Below, in pieces: positions 51,812 through 60,316 of a stretch of DNA of 64,000 bases; positions within the stretch are counted from its first letter, which is position 1; each line of letters begins with the position of its first letter. Made by a program: the position numbers and the translations under genes. Under the pieces are notes generated by a model. It was not told where the DNA came from. It did no database searches and worked only from the letters and a program-made list of their open reading frames with translations. The DNA comes from Diplocloster modestus (GTDB taxonomy: Bacteria > Bacillota > Clostridia > Lachnospirales > Lachnospiraceae), in the NCBI RefSeq assembly GCF_019042245.1, contig NZ_JAHQCX010000014.1, positions 62,001 through 126,000 on the forward strand, read 5' to 3'.

Positions 51812-53164
51812 TTAAATTGTGGAAATGTGTATATAACGTGGTTCGGGAACCTCGGGTTCTTCCTCTCCCAAGTATACTCCCTGCTTTTTCAAAGTCTGCT
51901 GTAAACATTTGACAGATAAGTTCCGAAGGGGAACCTCCTGACGAGCGCTCAAGGCTGCCGCCGCACCCGCCGCCTCACCCGTGGCAAAGCAGGTAGCCAT
52001 CACAGCGATTCCATCTGCGGCGATACACCGCCCGGCAGCTATGATGTTCTCCACCTCCAGGGGTACCAGGCTGCGATAGGGGATGGCATAAGCATGGCCG
52101 GGAATCAGCCAGTACAGTTCACATCCTGCGCCATCCGGATTATGTATGTCCACACCGTAAGCATTCATCGCTACCGTATCCTCAAACAGCCGGTAATTCA
52201 AAATATCATCCGCCGACACTTTATATTCAGCCAGAATCCGGCGGGAGACCATCATGCCCATCATTCCAGCGATCCTTGTCAGTTTCGCATGCTCCGCCCC
52301 TTTCAGATTCTTCCTCATCCAATCCACGACTTCCGGGATCTGCTTTCGGCAGGCGATCTCTCCCTTCGTGATCTCCGCGGCATTGCAGGGATCGATGCCG
52401 GTAACCCGGGTCATTTCCGCACGAAACTCGTCGTCTCTCATCAATGGGAACAGGTTCACAGCCCCGTAGGCCAGCTCTTTGTCCACCTGCCAGGTCAGCG
52501 TATCCGGCTCCAGGCCCTCCACGCAGAACATAGTGGATACCGGGCTTTTCACCTGCTCCCCGTTATGCTCACCCACACCGGTTTCAAAGGGTGCTCCGGC
52601 ATAAGCCATGATATCCGCATCTCCGGTACAGTCTACGATCCTCTTGGCAAACACAGCCTGTCTGCCTGATTTATTCTCGATCACAACGCCTTGTACTTCA
52701 TTGCCGTTCTTGATCGCTGCGGTGACATAGGTATGAAATAATACCTCTACCTGATATTTCTCCATGATTTCATCCGCCGCCAGTTTGAATACCTCAGGGT
52801 CAAACGGGCAGATCTCCGTGTCCGGTTCATGACGATTGTTGGCAAAATAAGGTTTTCTCTCTTTCAACTGGGGCGGCTTAATGCATCCGCCCATCTCTAC
52901 CATGCGGTTGGTGAATTCTTCCCAGATTCCCCTGATCACCTGCCGCCCTCCGGTAAATGCCGACATGGACATAAATGAAGTCACAAGGCCCGTGGTACCT
53001 TGTCCGCCGAGACAATTAAACCGCTCGATCAACAGCACCTTCGCTCCGTTCTTCGCCGCGCTAACCGCCGAGGCGATTCCGGCCGGACCGCCGCCGCAGA
53101 CCAGTACATCCACGTTGGCAAATACGGGAAGCTTCTTTTCCGGTTCTATGTAAAAATCAGGCAT
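51812..53164 (-). CDS. FAD-dependent oxidoreductase (FAD_oxidored family)
   Basis: A 450-aa flavoprotein. The dinucleotide-binding motif is at the N-terminus (VDVLVCGGGPAGIASAVSAA, then LLIERFNCLGGQGTTGLVTS), and the second FAD contact is IVDCTGDADIMAYAG. The C-terminal ENIIAAGRCIAADGIAVMAT is typical of PF12831. It is the first gene of the sugar-type transporter operon, 33 bp upstream of the binding-protein gene, which suggests it acts on the imported compound. GGAGAGGAG precedes the ATG. Substrate unknown. Confidence 0.9.
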   Translation of the reverse strand: MPDFYIEPEKKLPVFANVDVLVCGGGPAGIASAVSAAKNGAKVLLIERFNCLGGQGTTGLVTSFMSMSAFTGGRQVIRGIWEEFTNRMVEMGGCIKPPQLKERKPYFANNRHEPDTEICPFDPEVFKLAADEIMEKYQVEVLFHTYVTAAIKNGNEVQGVVIENKSGRQAVFAKRIVDCTGDADIMAYAGAPFETGVGEHNGEQVKSPVSTMFCVEGLEPDTLTWQVDKELAYGAVNLFPLMRDDEFRAEMTRVTGIDPCNAAEITKGEIACRKQIPEVVDWMRKNLKGAEHAKLTRIAGMMGMMVSRRILAEYKVSADDILNYRLFEDTVAMNAYGVDIHNPDGAGCELYWLIPGHAYAIPYRSLVPLEVENIIAAGRCIAADGIAVMATCFATGEAAGAAAALSARQEVPLRNLSVKCLQQTLKKQGVYLGEEEPEVPEPRYIHISTI

Positions 53165-53239
53165 TTCTTTTACTCCTCTCCTTAAACAATACTATTTTTT
53201 AATTTTTCAAAAGATATCTTTCATTTCTTCAGTTACCTC

Positions 53240-53257
53240 AAAAATTCATGAATTTTT
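53240..53257. promoter_or_regulatory. Perfect 18-bp palindrome upstream of the FAD oxidoreductase gene
   Basis: AAAAATTCATGAATTTTT reads the same on both strands, 76 bp upstream of the oxidoreductase start. It could be an operator for that operon. The same 320-bp divergent gap also has AACGGC-AATAA-GCCGTT at 53289-53305. Confidence 0.4.
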
Positions 53258-53386
53258 TGATATATTTATTGTAAATCCTGGCTCTTTGAACGGCAATAAG
53301 CCGTTTCTTGCATTGGTATACTATCTTTGAAAAACCGATGTCATATTTTTTACTTTCTTAAACTTTTTTAATATTTCTAATATTCC

Positions 53387-53415
53387 TTTACATTTTCCCG
53401 GACAATTTTCATAAT
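53387..53415 (+). promoter_or_regulatory. NADH oxidase promoter
   Basis: TTTACA (53387-53392), 17 bp, CATAAT (53410-53415). It lies about 70 bp upstream of the start codon. No operator was recognised; Rex-like sites were not found. Confidence 0.55.
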
Positions 53416-53484
53416 AATAAGAGAAAGACTTTCAACCACTTCAGTCTGAAATAAAATGCTGAAAAAAATCAGGAGGAACAAGCA

Positions 53485-54819
53485 ATGGAAAAAATCGTTG
53501 TGATAGGTGCAAATCATGCAGGAACTGCCGCGTTAAACACGATTCTCGATAACTATAAAGGAAAAGAGGTAGTCGCGTTTGACGCCAATTCCAACATCAG
53601 CTTTCTGGGGTGTGGAATGGCACTCTGGATCGGGAATCAGATAGACGGTCCGGAAGGCCTCTTCTATTCCAATAAGGAAACGCTGGAATCAAAGGGAGCC
53701 AGAATCTATATGGAGACTCCTGTGGACACAATCGATTTCGATCGCCGCGTCGTCCACGCCACCGGAAAAGACGGTACAAAATATGACCAGCCTTACGACC
53801 GCCTGATCCTGGCTACCGGCTCCCTGCCCATCGCTCCGTCCATGGAGGGCATCACCCTTCAGAATGTACAGTATGTGAAGCTATACCAGAATGCCCAGGA
53901 TGTGATCGATAAGTTAAAGGACCCGTCGATCCGCAAAGTTACCATAGTAGGCGGCGGCTACATCGGTGTCGAACTGGCCGAAGCCTTCGTCCGCAACGGC
54001 AGGGACGTTACACTGATCGACTGTGCTCCTCATGTACTGGGGAATTATTATGATGTGGAATATTGCAGACGCATGGAGGAGACACTCAGTAATCATGGTA
54101 TCCACCTGGTTCTAAATACAGGCGTAGAGACGCTGGAAGGCTCAGGAAAAGTAGAGCGGGTCGTAACCGGCAGCGGTACCTTTGATACGGATATGGTCGT
54201 CCTGGCCATCGGATTCCGTCCCAATAATGTTCTGGGTAAAGATCATCTGGCATTGTTTAAAAACGGCGCCTACCAGGTAAACCGCCGTCAGCAGACCAGC
54301 CTTCCCGATGTTTACGCCGTCGGGGACTGCGCCACGGTTTACGACAATTCCATTCAGGATACCAGCTATATCGCACTGGCTACGAATGCTGTGCGAAGCG
54401 GGATCATCGCAGCGCACAATGCCTGCGGCACCCATCTGGAGTCTCCCGGCGTACAGGGTTCCAATGCGATCCGTATTTTCGGCCTGAATATGGTGTCAAC
54501 CGGGATGACATTGGCCAGGGCTGAGAAATTGGGTTATGATGCCGCTGTGTCGGATTTTGAGGATCTGCAGAAACCGGCATTTATCCGGGAGGATAATTAT
54601 AAGGTGAATATCCGTATTGTCTATGACCGTAAGACACGGCAGATCCTGGGGGCGCAGATGTGTTCCGATTATGATATTTCGATGGGGATTCATATGTTTT
54701 CACTTGCTATTCAGGAGCAGGTTACGATTGACCGGCTGAAACTGCTGGATGTGTTCTTCCTGCCGCACTTTAACCAGCCTTATAACTATATTACGATGGC
54801 CGCTTTAGGGGCAGTTTAA
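53485..54819 (+). CDS. NADH oxidase (Nox / CoA-disulfide reductase family)
   Basis: A 444-aa flavoprotein disulfide-reductase relative. The FAD motif is at the N-terminus ([16 protein letters not shown]), the single redox-active Cys43 is in [12 protein letters not shown], the NAD motif is [18 protein letters not shown], and the second FAD segment is [15 protein letters not shown]. These are the features of water-forming NADH oxidases, which reduce oxygen to water and protect anaerobes. CoA-disulfide reductase activity is the alternative. AGGAGG precedes the ATG. It is a single gene with its own promoter and terminator. Confidence 0.92.
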   Translation: MEKIVVIGANHAGTAALNTILDNYKGKEVVAFDANSNISFLGCGMALWIGNQIDGPEGLFYSNKETLESKGARIYMETPVDTIDFDRRVVHATGKDGTKYDQPYDRLILATGSLPIAPSMEGITLQNVQYVKLYQNAQDVIDKLKDPSIRKVTIVGGGYIGVELAEAFVRNGRDVTLIDCAPHVLGNYYDVEYCRRMEETLSNHGIHLVLNTGVETLEGSGKVERVVTGSGTFDTDMVVLAIGFRPNNVLGKDHLALFKNGAYQVNRRQQTSLPDVYAVGDCATVYDNSIQDTSYIALATNAVRSGIIAAHNACGTHLESPGVQGSNAIRIFGLNMVSTGMTLARAEKLGYDAAVSDFEDLQKPAFIREDNYKVNIRIVYDRKTRQILGAQMCSDYDISMGIHMFSLAIQEQVTIDRLKLLDVFFLPHFNQPYNYITMAALGAV

Positions 54820-54892
54820 GCGTATTTGCAATCTGTGAGATAATCATAAATTCCGTTCTGCCTGCTATACGAGACATAATACAAAATAAAAC

Positions 54893-54933
54893 ATCCCGGC
54901 ATAAGTTTGAAGTGTTTCAACTTGTGCCAGGAT
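54893..54933 (+). terminator. NADH oxidase gene terminator
   Basis: ATCC-CGGCATAAGTTTGAA pairs with TTCAACTTGTGCCAGGAT with few mismatches; CATTTTATG follows on the plus strand. It lies 73 bp beyond the stop codon. Confidence 0.75.
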
Positions 54934-55006
54934 CATTTTATGTAAAGATAATAGCTTTCAGACTCTTTCCATTTGGTGGCCGCCCAGCAATGTATTCAGC
55001 TGCTTA

Positions 55007-55035
55007 ATTGCGATGAAAATAATAATCAGCGAGGA
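55007..55035. repeat. Degenerate copy D of the dispersed element
   Basis: The plus-strand sequence around 55003-55035 (TTGCGATGAAAATAATA, then ATCAGCGAGGA) resembles the boundary between the two hairpins of copy B (GTGCGATGCATGAAAAATAG, then TCAGCGAGG). The paired arms are lost. It lies just downstream of the GNAT gene. Confidence 0.35.
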
Positions 55036-55047
55036 CTGTGAACACTG

Positions 55048-55683
55048 CTAATGCACCACAGAATGACTGTGAATATAAAATTCCTCCTGACTCGGCTGGT
55101 ATTTTTTCTCCATTTTTTCCAGCTTTTCATCAAAACGCTGTGCTTCTTCTTCGTCAAGCTGCATGAGCGGACTATCGTAATAAAACCATTTTCTTCCTTC
55201 TAAGGCATCTGCTCTGAGCTCTTTTACCAACATCGCCGCCGGATACGTTCCGTCCTCAAGACAGACATTGTATTTTTTACAGCTCTTAAAGCCACGGCTA
55301 ACATAATTGCCCGGGTTTCCGAATATTACAATCACATCGTAACCAAGTGCAGCAGCTTGTTCTAAGGAATACTCTATTAACATTTTTCCATACCCCATCC
55401 TTTGGTATCCGGGTAAAATGCTAACCGGGCCAAAAGTGAGGATTTCCTTTTCCTCTCCGGTTTCATCAACCAGTTTCGCTTTCGTATACATGATATTTCC
55501 TATAATTTGACCGTCTAATTCAATCACAAAATCCAATTCCGGCAGAAAATCTTCATGCTGCCTCATGATATGAACCAGATAGTGTTCCGCACATCCTGGA
55601 ACATATAAATTATAAAAAGCTTTTCTGGTGATTTCTTCCACTATCGCATAATCCGCTTCCTGTTCATTTCTAATATTTATCAT
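55048..55683 (-). CDS. GNAT family N-acetyltransferase
   Basis: A 211-aa protein with a GNAT fold at residues 1-160. The acetyl-CoA-binding motif A is VSILPGYQRMGYGKMLIEYS, preceded by the IGNIMYTKAKL strand and followed by VIVIFGNPGNYVSRGF. A C-terminal tail of about 50 residues is charged. It resembles the YhbS-type group. The acceptor substrate is unknown. GGAGAA precedes the ATG. No operon partners. Confidence 0.88.
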   Translation of the reverse strand: MINIRNEQEADYAIVEEITRKAFYNLYVPGCAEHYLVHIMRQHEDFLPELDFVIELDGQIIGNIMYTKAKLVDETGEEKEILTFGPVSILPGYQRMGYGKMLIEYSLEQAAALGYDVIVIFGNPGNYVSRGFKSCKKYNVCLEDGTYPAAMLVKELRADALEGRKWFYYDSPLMQLDEEEAQRFDEKLEKMEKKYQPSQEEFYIHSHSVVH

Positions 55684-55789
55684 ATATAATTCTCCTTTTC
55701 TTCTATATTATAATCATGAATCAATCATTTAAAACAGACAAAATATCAGTAAAAAATAAGGAACAGATCATGCAGAAATACAAACGCCG

Positions 55790-55839
55790 CAGGACCGGGA
55801 CACTGTCTGAGCCGAATGGCAAGTTGTGTCCCGGTCCTG
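55790..55839 (-). terminator. Terminator-like stem after vanW
   Basis: CAGGACCGGGACA pairs perfectly (13 bp) with TGTCCCGGTCCTG, 72 bp beyond the vanW stop. A second stem, CGCCCC-TTT-GGGGCG, is at 55855-55869. The minus strand continues GCGGCGTTTGTATTT, so the U-tract is poor. Confidence 0.6.
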
Positions 55840-55910
55840 CTGGCAAGAGGTTCCCGCCCCTTTGGGGCGATCCATTCTTGGATCCGGCCTATACGATTTA
55901 ATTCCCGTCA

Positions 55911-56591
55911 CTATTTGGCCTGTTCGCCGGCGTCCGTCGGTGCCCCGTCCAGTTCCGGCACCGGAACCGGACGGTCCGCCAGAATACATCCATACAGACA
56001 TTCCTCGTCAAAAGAAAAATCCAGCTGAAACGTGGCGTTGGTTTCATTTCGCACCTTCAGGTCCAGCCAGCCCTCGCTAACCGTAGCGTCCACCCAGCTT
56101 GGCACTCCCGATTCCGGTACCGGGAAGCTGTGTTTCGCATGGTTATGATGCTCCACGACAGATAGCGGCGTGTGCTGGAAAAGCCAATAGAGCAGATTAC
56201 TCAGCTGACAGAGCCCTCCCCCGTAGACCCCCTGGATCTCGCCGTGCACCAGGCAGAGGCCGTCTTTATATCGCTCCTGCCTGTCCGCGTACCGGGCCAG
56301 CTGCCAGAATGAAAAGGTCTCACCCGGGCGGATCAGAATGCGGTCCATGGTCTTCACGGCCAGCTTCAGATTATGAACCTTGTTATATTGATATTGGATA
56401 TCGTATCCTGTATTCGGATTGATCAACAGCGAATGTGTCTCGAAGATCAGGTGGGGCAGCAGGCCTTCTTCCTTCATATGGCAATAAACTGCCTTGTCAA
56501 ATTTCATTTTCAGGTAGAACAGGAATTTTCTCTGTTTCTGCCGCAGGGGCAGGAGGAAGGGAAATAGCTCTGTCAGCCGTTTTCTTTTCAT
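55911..56591 (-). CDS. vanW: VanW family protein
   Basis: A 226-aa VanW protein. Family motifs are the long-range NKVHNLKLAVKTMDRILIRP region, GETFSFWQLARY and the hallmark GEIQGVYGGGLCQLSNLLYW, then FQHTPLSVVEHHNHAKHSF. VanW occurs in vanB- and vanG-type glycopeptide-resistance clusters, but its biochemical role is unknown. It overlaps the nhaC stop by 4 bp and is the last of four tightly packed genes. It has no clear signal peptide. Confidence 0.9.
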   Translation of the reverse strand: MKRKRLTELFPFLLPLRQKQRKFLFYLKMKFDKAVYCHMKEEGLLPHLIFETHSLLINPNTGYDIQYQYNKVHNLKLAVKTMDRILIRPGETFSFWQLARYADRQERYKDGLCLVHGEIQGVYGGGLCQLSNLLYWLFQHTPLSVVEHHNHAKHSFPVPESGVPSWVDATVSEGWLDLKVRNETNATFQLDFSFDEECLYGCILADRPVPVPELDGAPTDAGEQAK

Positions 56592-58039
56592 GATAAAGCG
56601 CCTCCCTTTTCCTGCTCCTTCTGGGCCAGGGCCCTCATGCCGTCCTGACGTCCGACGCCGAATATAATACTGACAGCCATAACCACCAGCATGGCGAAGG
56701 AGTAGAACACGAACGGAGTAATCTGCCCTGCCGTCAGTGGAGCCGCGCTGTCAGCCGCGAATCCCAGGGTATAGATAATTGCCGGCGTCCATGGCATACA
56801 GTATACAAGTGTATTGGACTGTGCATCCAACAGATTCGCCGTCCGGTACGGACTGATTCCGAATTTCTGGGAAATGGGCTTCGCAAAAGAAGCTCCTACC
56901 GCCAGGATTGCCGGGGCATTGAGACCCATGATGGCCGACAGCCCGATCACCATCAGGGAAATCACGACTTCAGCAGCAGCCGGCCCTCTGGCGATACGGC
57001 TGATGACCCCCAGCAGCTTCAGATCACCGTGTCCGGCCCGCATGATCGAGGTTGCCCCAAAGAGCAGCAGCGCCAGCACACAGACCTGGATCATGCTGCT
57101 GAGACCGGTATACAGTACGCCTCCCACCGTCCGGTCCAGCCCTTCCCCCGATACGGAGAACAACGCAGGTATGGACGCCTCAGCCGCGTCGATCTGCACG
57201 ATATCGATCAGGCCCGCCGCCACTGCGACCGCCCCGGCCGCCACGATGCCGATACTGGTGGCGATGATAATATTTCCCGTCCTGGCCGCTATGATAATCG
57301 TCAGGATTACCGGCAGGAACATGAACAAAGTTTTCGGATCATAGGCATAAGAACCCGCTGGCGCGCCGGACTGGTTCAGCACGATTCCGGCCGCCACGAT
57401 GGCCAATATCGTAAGCGCCGCGGCAGCCAGCGCGTATTTAAGCCTCGAGCGCACGACTCCCGGCACATCCACACCCTGGGAAGCCGCAGAGCAGATCGTC
57501 GTATCCGAGATAGGGGCCAGATTATCCCCAAAGGCCGCGCCTGAGATGATCGCGCCGGCCAGAATCCCCGGATGGGCTCCCAGCGCCAGACCGGCCGGAT
57601 AAAGTACCCCCATGCCGGCGGCGATGGTCCCGAATCCGGTACCGGAGGCCGTGGCGAAGATCGCGGAGGCGATAAACGCGATCACTGCGAAGAGAATACC
57701 ATTGACGCCAATCCCCGCCGCCAGACCTGCCACTCCGGCAGCCAGACCGGATTCCCGCAGGATTCTGGAAAAGACTCCCGCGAACAGCCAGCAGACCACC
57801 GGCACGATGGCTTCTTTGCTGGCCATCCCGTCGATCATGGCGTCCGCATAATGCTTTTTGTCCTTGGCCAGGAAGAAGGAGAGCAGCAGTCCCAGAAACG
57901 CGGGCAGCCACAGCGCCCCATCGGAAATCGACCCAAAGTAAAATGTCGTAATGACAATACACACGATGAAGATGACGAACGGCAGAAAGGAAACCCATTC
58001 TCCGCCGTAAAATTCTAATTTTTCCCTCTCATTTTTCAT
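56588..58039 (-). CDS. nhaC: Na+/H+ antiporter, NhaC family
   Basis: A 483-aa membrane protein of the NhaC superfamily with about eleven hydrophobic segments. Conserved stretches are IISGAAFGDNLAPISDTTICSAA (about 162-184), ATASGTGFGTIAAGMGVLYPAG and the C-terminal DAQSNTLVYCMPWTPAIIYT. It would exchange sodium or a small organic ion. Its place inside a vanG-like operon, 12 bp after the peptidase gene and overlapping vanW, is unusual; in related proteins the substrate can be an amino acid or dicarboxylate, so export or import of a wall precursor such as a D-amino acid is possible but unproven. Confidence 0.85.
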   Translation of the reverse strand: MKNEREKLEFYGGEWVSFLPFVIFIVCIVITTFYFGSISDGALWLPAFLGLLLSFFLAKDKKHYADAMIDGMASKEAIVPVVCWLFAGVFSRILRESGLAAGVAGLAAGIGVNGILFAVIAFIASAIFATASGTGFGTIAAGMGVLYPAGLALGAHPGILAGAIISGAAFGDNLAPISDTTICSAASQGVDVPGVVRSRLKYALAAAALTILAIVAAGIVLNQSGAPAGSYAYDPKTLFMFLPVILTIIIAARTGNIIIATSIGIVAAGAVAVAAGLIDIVQIDAAEASIPALFSVSGEGLDRTVGGVLYTGLSSMIQVCVLALLLFGATSIMRAGHGDLKLLGVISRIARGPAAAEVVISLMVIGLSAIMGLNAPAILAVGASFAKPISQKFGISPYRTANLLDAQSNTLVYCMPWTPAIIYTLGFAADSAAPLTAGQITPFVFYSFAMLVVMAVSIIFGVGRQDGMRALAQKEQEKGGALS

Positions 58040-58051
58040 TAAGATCCCCCT

Positions 58052-58819
58052 CTAATCGATTATGTTCTGCCAGAACATAGTGATAATAAATCCATCCACG
58101 TTGTTACCGGATACCGTACAGCTGCAGAGCTCCGGGCAAGGTATGTGAACCGGCTCATCGCCCGCTTCCACCGTGAAAATCTCGTAATGCTTTCCATGAA
58201 GATCGATGAGCAGATGGTTTCCGTCATATGGAAAATTTTTCAGATAAGCCAGATATTCTTCCAGTGCGAAATTATGCATCTGCATCAGGGATGCGTGGGG
58301 CCTGCCAACATACCGGAAATGCCAGGGCTCCTGCGCCACGCCGGTAATCGTTTCTTTGCGCTGCTGGTAGCGCTCCACAAAGCCGTATCTGGGCGCCAGC
58401 TGCCGAAAGAGCTGGCAGATTCCCGTATAGGGAAATTCCGGCGCTATGAAATCAATGTCCGTCAGATTTTCCGCCAGATCAATGGCCAGGCCGGTCTGAT
58501 GCTCGCTGCCGTCGGGCGGCGCCACGTATTTTACCGTGTATTCTTTTCCATTTTCCTCCATGGAACTGGTGTATATGTCTTCCTGATCCTCTCTGGTCCG
58601 GAATCCGCTGACCGGTACGATCTGCGCTTCCGCCTCCAGGTCCCGCAGCAATTTTCCAAGGCTTTCCACCGCTTCTTTTGCCAGTAGAATATCCGCATAA
58701 TCCGGGCGGACCGGCTTCAGGGATACCTCCTTGCGCTCCGGGGATACCGGAAAGCTTCTGTTGACCAGGATCAGACTGCCTTCTGTTATATTTTCTTTCT
58801 TTAAAGTGATTGTTTTCAT
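58052..58819 (-). CDS. D,D-peptidase of the VanXY/VanY type (M15)
   Basis: A 255-aa M15 zinc peptidase. Key residues are Arg74 (SGFRT), zinc ligands His107 and Asp114 (SEHQTGLAID), Glu164 as general base and His167 as the third zinc ligand (QEPWHFRYVG). No signal peptide or membrane anchor is present, so it is cytosolic, as VanXY proteins are. VanXY enzymes remove D-Ala-D-Ala dipeptides and trim terminal D-Ala from precursors, clearing the way for D-Ala-D-Ser. A C-terminal extension of about 65 residues follows the domain. Its ATG is 1 bp from the ligase stop. Confidence 0.85.
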   Translation of the reverse strand: MKTITLKKENITEGSLILVNRSFPVSPERKEVSLKPVRPDYADILLAKEAVESLGKLLRDLEAEAQIVPVSGFRTREDQEDIYTSSMEENGKEYTVKYVAPPDGSEHQTGLAIDLAENLTDIDFIAPEFPYTGICQLFRQLAPRYGFVERYQQRKETITGVAQEPWHFRYVGRPHASLMQMHNFALEEYLAYLKNFPYDGNHLLIDLHGKHYEIFTVEAGDEPVHIPCPELCSCTVSGNNVDGFIITMFWQNIID

Positions 58820-59869
58820 TTATACCTCCAGCGCCAGCCCGGCCAGCCGGTCCAGCATCTCTTCAAAGGAAATACCCACATCCTTTAACATGCTCGGATA
58901 TCTGCTGACAGCGGTAAGTCCTGGTATGGTGTTTACTTCATTGAATACCACGTCACCTTCCGGCGTCAGGAACATATCCACTCTTGCAAAACCCTTGCAG
59001 TTAAGCGCCCGGTAGATGATCGCAGCGGTTTCCCTGATCTTTGCAGCAGTCTCCGCGTCGATTCTGGCAGGCATATGGATCTTGGCTTCTTTGCGGTGGT
59101 ATTTTTCCTCAAAATCAAAGAAGCCTCCGGGGCATTCGATCTCATCCACCGTTCCGATCACCAGCTTCAGGTTGCCCAGAACAGAACATCCGACTTCAAA
59201 GCCGGGGATCTCTTCCTCAATCACCACTTTATCATCCACCTGGAAAGCGTTTTGAACCGCTTCGAACAGGCAGGCAGTATCGGTTACTCTGGTGATTCCG
59301 AAGGAGGAACCGGCTTTTACCGGTTTGACATACAGAGGATAGGTGAAGGTCGATGTACAGTGGGCCAATTTTTCGTGATCTATCTCTTCATACAGAACCA
59401 CGGAACGGGGTACCTTTACTCCAGCCGCCTGGACTACCGTATGGGCAATGTCTTTATCCATGCCGATCGCGGAGCTTAAGGTATCACAGCCAACCAGCGG
59501 GATGCCAGCCAGCTGAATCAGGCCCTGTACGGTGCCGTCCTCCCCATTTTTACCATGGAGGACCGGAAAGGCCAGATCCAGAGGGGTTCTCAGCGTACTC
59601 CCCTGGCGGAATTCAATGAGGCAGTGCTGCGTCCGGTCCGGAGAAATGATCGCCGGTGTACAGTCCTGTCCGTTGCACCAGGTGTCTTCCAGGATTTTCT
59701 CCGCCTCTCCCCTGAAACGGTACCAGCCGCCCTGTCGGGTAATTCCCACCGGGATTACCTCATATTTTTCACGATTCAAATGTGTGATCACCGCATGGGC
59801 GGACTCCAGGGACACTTCGTACTCGTTTGAATTCCCTCCGAATAAAACCGCAATCCTTTTCAGTTCCAT
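58820..59869 (-). CDS. D-alanine-D-serine ligase-like protein (VanG/VanC group)
   Basis: A 349-aa ATP-grasp ligase. The N-terminus is MELKRIAVLFGGNSNEYEVS; then come FPVLHGKNGEDGTVQGL, YPLYVKPVKAGSSFGI (ATP-binding Lys) and VFNEVNTIPGLTAVSRYPSM. The omega-loop segment FFDFEEKYHRKEAKIHMPAR keeps the Glu-Lys-Tyr of D-Ala and D-Ser ligases and lacks the VanA/VanB D-lactate pattern. Overall it looks closest to VanG-type D-Ala-D-Ser ligases. An ordinary Ddl cannot be excluded without alignment, but linkage to VanXY-like and VanW genes supports the Van assignment. GAGGAGGG precedes the ATG. Confidence 0.82.
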   Translation of the reverse strand: MELKRIAVLFGGNSNEYEVSLESAHAVITHLNREKYEVIPVGITRQGGWYRFRGEAEKILEDTWCNGQDCTPAIISPDRTQHCLIEFRQGSTLRTPLDLAFPVLHGKNGEDGTVQGLIQLAGIPLVGCDTLSSAIGMDKDIAHTVVQAAGVKVPRSVVLYEEIDHEKLAHCTSTFTYPLYVKPVKAGSSFGITRVTDTACLFEAVQNAFQVDDKVVIEEEIPGFEVGCSVLGNLKLVIGTVDEIECPGGFFDFEEKYHRKEAKIHMPARIDAETAAKIRETAAIIYRALNCKGFARVDMFLTPEGDVVFNEVNTIPGLTAVSRYPSMLKDVGISFEEMLDRLAGLALEV

Positions 59870-60316
59870 TTTTAGACCCTCCTCTGATCTGATTGGTCTT
59901 CTGATCCACTTTATTTTAAATAACCTATTGTTTTATCTTTTCGTTTTTAGCAGTGGATACGCGACTCGTTTTAAGATGTTTTAATGGTATCAGAGTTTCG
60001 GGGAAAGTCCTTTAAGTTTGATTTATAAGTTTATTAAGATATTCTTATTTTCCACTTAACATTGTCTGTACATGCTGTTTTTTGTCAGATTCACGGGCTT
60101 ATTTACCGGCCGGTTCTTTTAGAGGGATGTTTTCTTACATAGTCATATTGACCGCAGCGTCGCTGTTCGTGACGATTCTGAATTATACGCATAAAAAATA
60201 GCCGTCCTAGCCCTGGCAAGCTGACGACTATTTTTTCGTTTCGTTTTCACCGGGACAGGTGAGGTGCACTCACCTTCCGGCTGTCTCATCTATGCTGCTG
60301 TTAATGCTGCCGGCTC
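59870..60316. other. Upstream region of the van-like operon and adjacent terminator
   Basis: The 447-bp gap has no supported gene. On the minus strand, about 130-170 bp upstream of the ligase gene (roughly 59998-60050), CTTAATAA, CTTATAA and CTTAAAG occur as spaced direct copies, which could be response-regulator sites. No VanR/VanS genes lie in the window. The rest holds the terminator at 60193-60236. Confidence 0.4.
60193..60236 (-). terminator. Terminator of the D-aminoacylase-like gene
   Basis: A 14-bp stem (AAAAAATAGCCGTC with GACGACTATTTTTT, one mismatch) and 16-base loop; both sides carry U-tracts, so it can work in both directions. It lies 80 bp after the stop codon. Its AAAAATAGTC arm resembles the second hairpin of the dispersed element. 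Confidence 0.88.

Noticed and set aside
52094-52669. 191-residue plus-strand open frame opposite the FAD oxidoreductase
   Set aside because: His- and Pro-rich shadow of a real gene with no ribosome-binding site.
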